Positions 5,119 through 5,655 of a stretch of DNA of 5,655 nt are shown here, piece after piece (position 1 is the first letter of the stretch; each line of letters starts with the position of its first letter). Origin of the DNA: Actinophytocola sp050699915 (GTDB lineage Bacteria; Actinomycetota; Actinomycetes; Mycobacteriales; Pseudonocardiaceae); NCBI RefSeq assembly GCF_050699915.1, contig NZ_JBOHGA010000313.1, forward strand, positions 1 to 5,655, given 5' to 3'. The notes below the pieces were generated by a model. That model did not search any database. It had not been told where the DNA came from and saw nothing but the letters and a program-made list of their open reading frames with translations. A program made the translations under genes and the position numbers.

Positions 5119-5655
5119 GTGACGAACTCGCGCATGCTCGCCGGCCGGCTGTCGATCCCGTCCAGGAAGTTCGAGGTTCGCGAGGTGCCGGTGCCCGAGC
5201 CGGGGCCGGGCCAGGTGCGGGTCCAGGTCCGCGCGGCCGGCGTGTGCCTGTCCGACGTGCACCTGATCGACGGCACCCTGTCGCCGCCGTTCCTCGACGG
5301 CGACGAGGTCACGCTCGGCCACGAGGTCGCCGGCGAGATCGACGCGCTGGGCCCGGATGTGCCCGGGCCGTGGGGGCCCGGCCAGCGGGTGACCCTGCAG
5401 GCCGGTGAGCACTGCGGCCTGTGCCCGAACTGCCTGCGGGCCCGCCCGTGTCTCGCGGTGCGCACCCGTGGCGTCGACTACGACGGCGGCTGGGCCGAGT
5501 ACACGCTCGCGAGCCACCACACGCTCGTGGCGATCCCGGAGGACATGCCCTTCGACCAGGCGGCGATCGTGCCGGACGCGGTGTCGACGCCGTGGGGCGC
5601 GATCACCGGGCCCGGCCGCGCGGCGGCGCCGGGACGACCGGCCGGCGTGTGGGGC
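5119..5655 (+). CDS. Zinc-dependent alcohol dehydrogenase, MDR superfamily (5' part, runs off the window)
   Basis: These are the first 179 residues of a cytoplasmic medium-chain dehydrogenase that would oxidise an alcohol or reduce an aldehyde with NAD(P). The visible part is the GroES-like catalytic domain. C43 (in AAGVCLSDVHL) and H68-E69 (in LGHE) belong to the catalytic zinc site. C99, C102, C105 and C111 (in CGLCPNC and RPCL) form the structural zinc lobe, with five rather than the usual seven residues between the last two cysteines. RGVDYDGGWAEY (117-128) and PDAVSTPWGAI (152-162) follow. The reading frame stays open to the last base, reaching GVWG, where the Rossmann NAD(P)-binding fold should begin. 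GTG at 5119 is chosen for the leaderless-promoter spacing; an in-frame ATG at 5134 is the alternative and would remove five residues. The gene diverges from the GH2 gene across 83 bp. Substrate is unknown. Confidence 0.92.
   Translation, partial: MTNSRMLAGRLSIPSRKFEVREVPVPEPGPGQVRVQVRAAGVCLSDVHLIDGTLSPPFLDGDEVTLGHEVAGEIDALGPDVPGPWGPGQRVTLQAGEHCGLCPNCLRARPCLAVRTRGVDYDGGWAEYTLASHHTLVAIPEDMPFDQAAIVPDAVSTPWGAITGPGRAAAPGRPAGVWG

Noticed and set aside
1..5655. CRISPR arrays, tRNA or rRNA genes, insertion sequences, attachment sites
   Set aside because: I saw no regularly spaced direct repeats, cloverleaf-like sequences, rRNA motifs, transposase motifs or long terminal inverted repeats on either strand.

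Overview
The window comes from a very GC-rich genome with strong G/C bias at third codon positions, complementary-strand long open frames, near-consensus Shine-Dalgarno sites, a probable leaderless gene and a T-tract-free terminator. All of this points to an actinobacterium. The Hsp18/RheA-type heat-shock pair and a DUF6292-like gene make the order Pseudonocardiales the likeliest home. That placement is an inference, not a measurement.

Layout. Bases 1-328 (minus) hold the N-terminal part of a helix-turn-helix regulator of the HSP18-regulator (RheA-like) type. It diverges from hsp18 (431-862, plus), a 143-residue small heat-shock chaperone. The 102 bp between them carry a perfect inverted repeat, TGTCATC-N5-GATGACA, placed in the spacer of a good hsp18 promoter. 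From memory this is the published RheA operator form, so the pair looks like a self-contained thermoregulated unit. A long GC-rich hairpin (869-908) closes hsp18, and a second perfect 24-bp palindrome (930-953) lies just before a DUF6292-like gene of unknown function (980-1405, plus).

The rest is dominated by one large minus-strand gene (1394-5035). It encodes a secreted LacZ-type family 2 glycoside hydrolase of 1213 residues with a LamG (concanavalin A-like) domain inserted into the catalytic core. Its 3' end overlaps the DUF6292-like gene tail-to-tail by 12 bp. Its promoter has an 18-bp near-palindrome between the -35 and -10 boxes, a candidate sugar-responsive operator. Diverging from it across 83 bp is a zinc-dependent medium-chain alcohol dehydrogenase (5119 to the window edge, plus). 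It lacks a ribosome binding site and has a TAGACT box seven bases before its GTG, as expected for a leaderless transcript.

The genes form three units that need not cooperate: a heat-shock regulator/chaperone pair, an orphan DUF6292-like gene, and a divergent pair of extracellular glycan hydrolase and cytoplasmic dehydrogenase. I see no mobile element, CRISPR array, tRNA or rRNA, and no stretch over 300 bases without a gene. I found no clear evidence of a wholly new system. The most unusual object is the modified LacZ-type enzyme: a LamG insertion, two rewritten active-site loops, and a lone cysteine pair beside the metal site.
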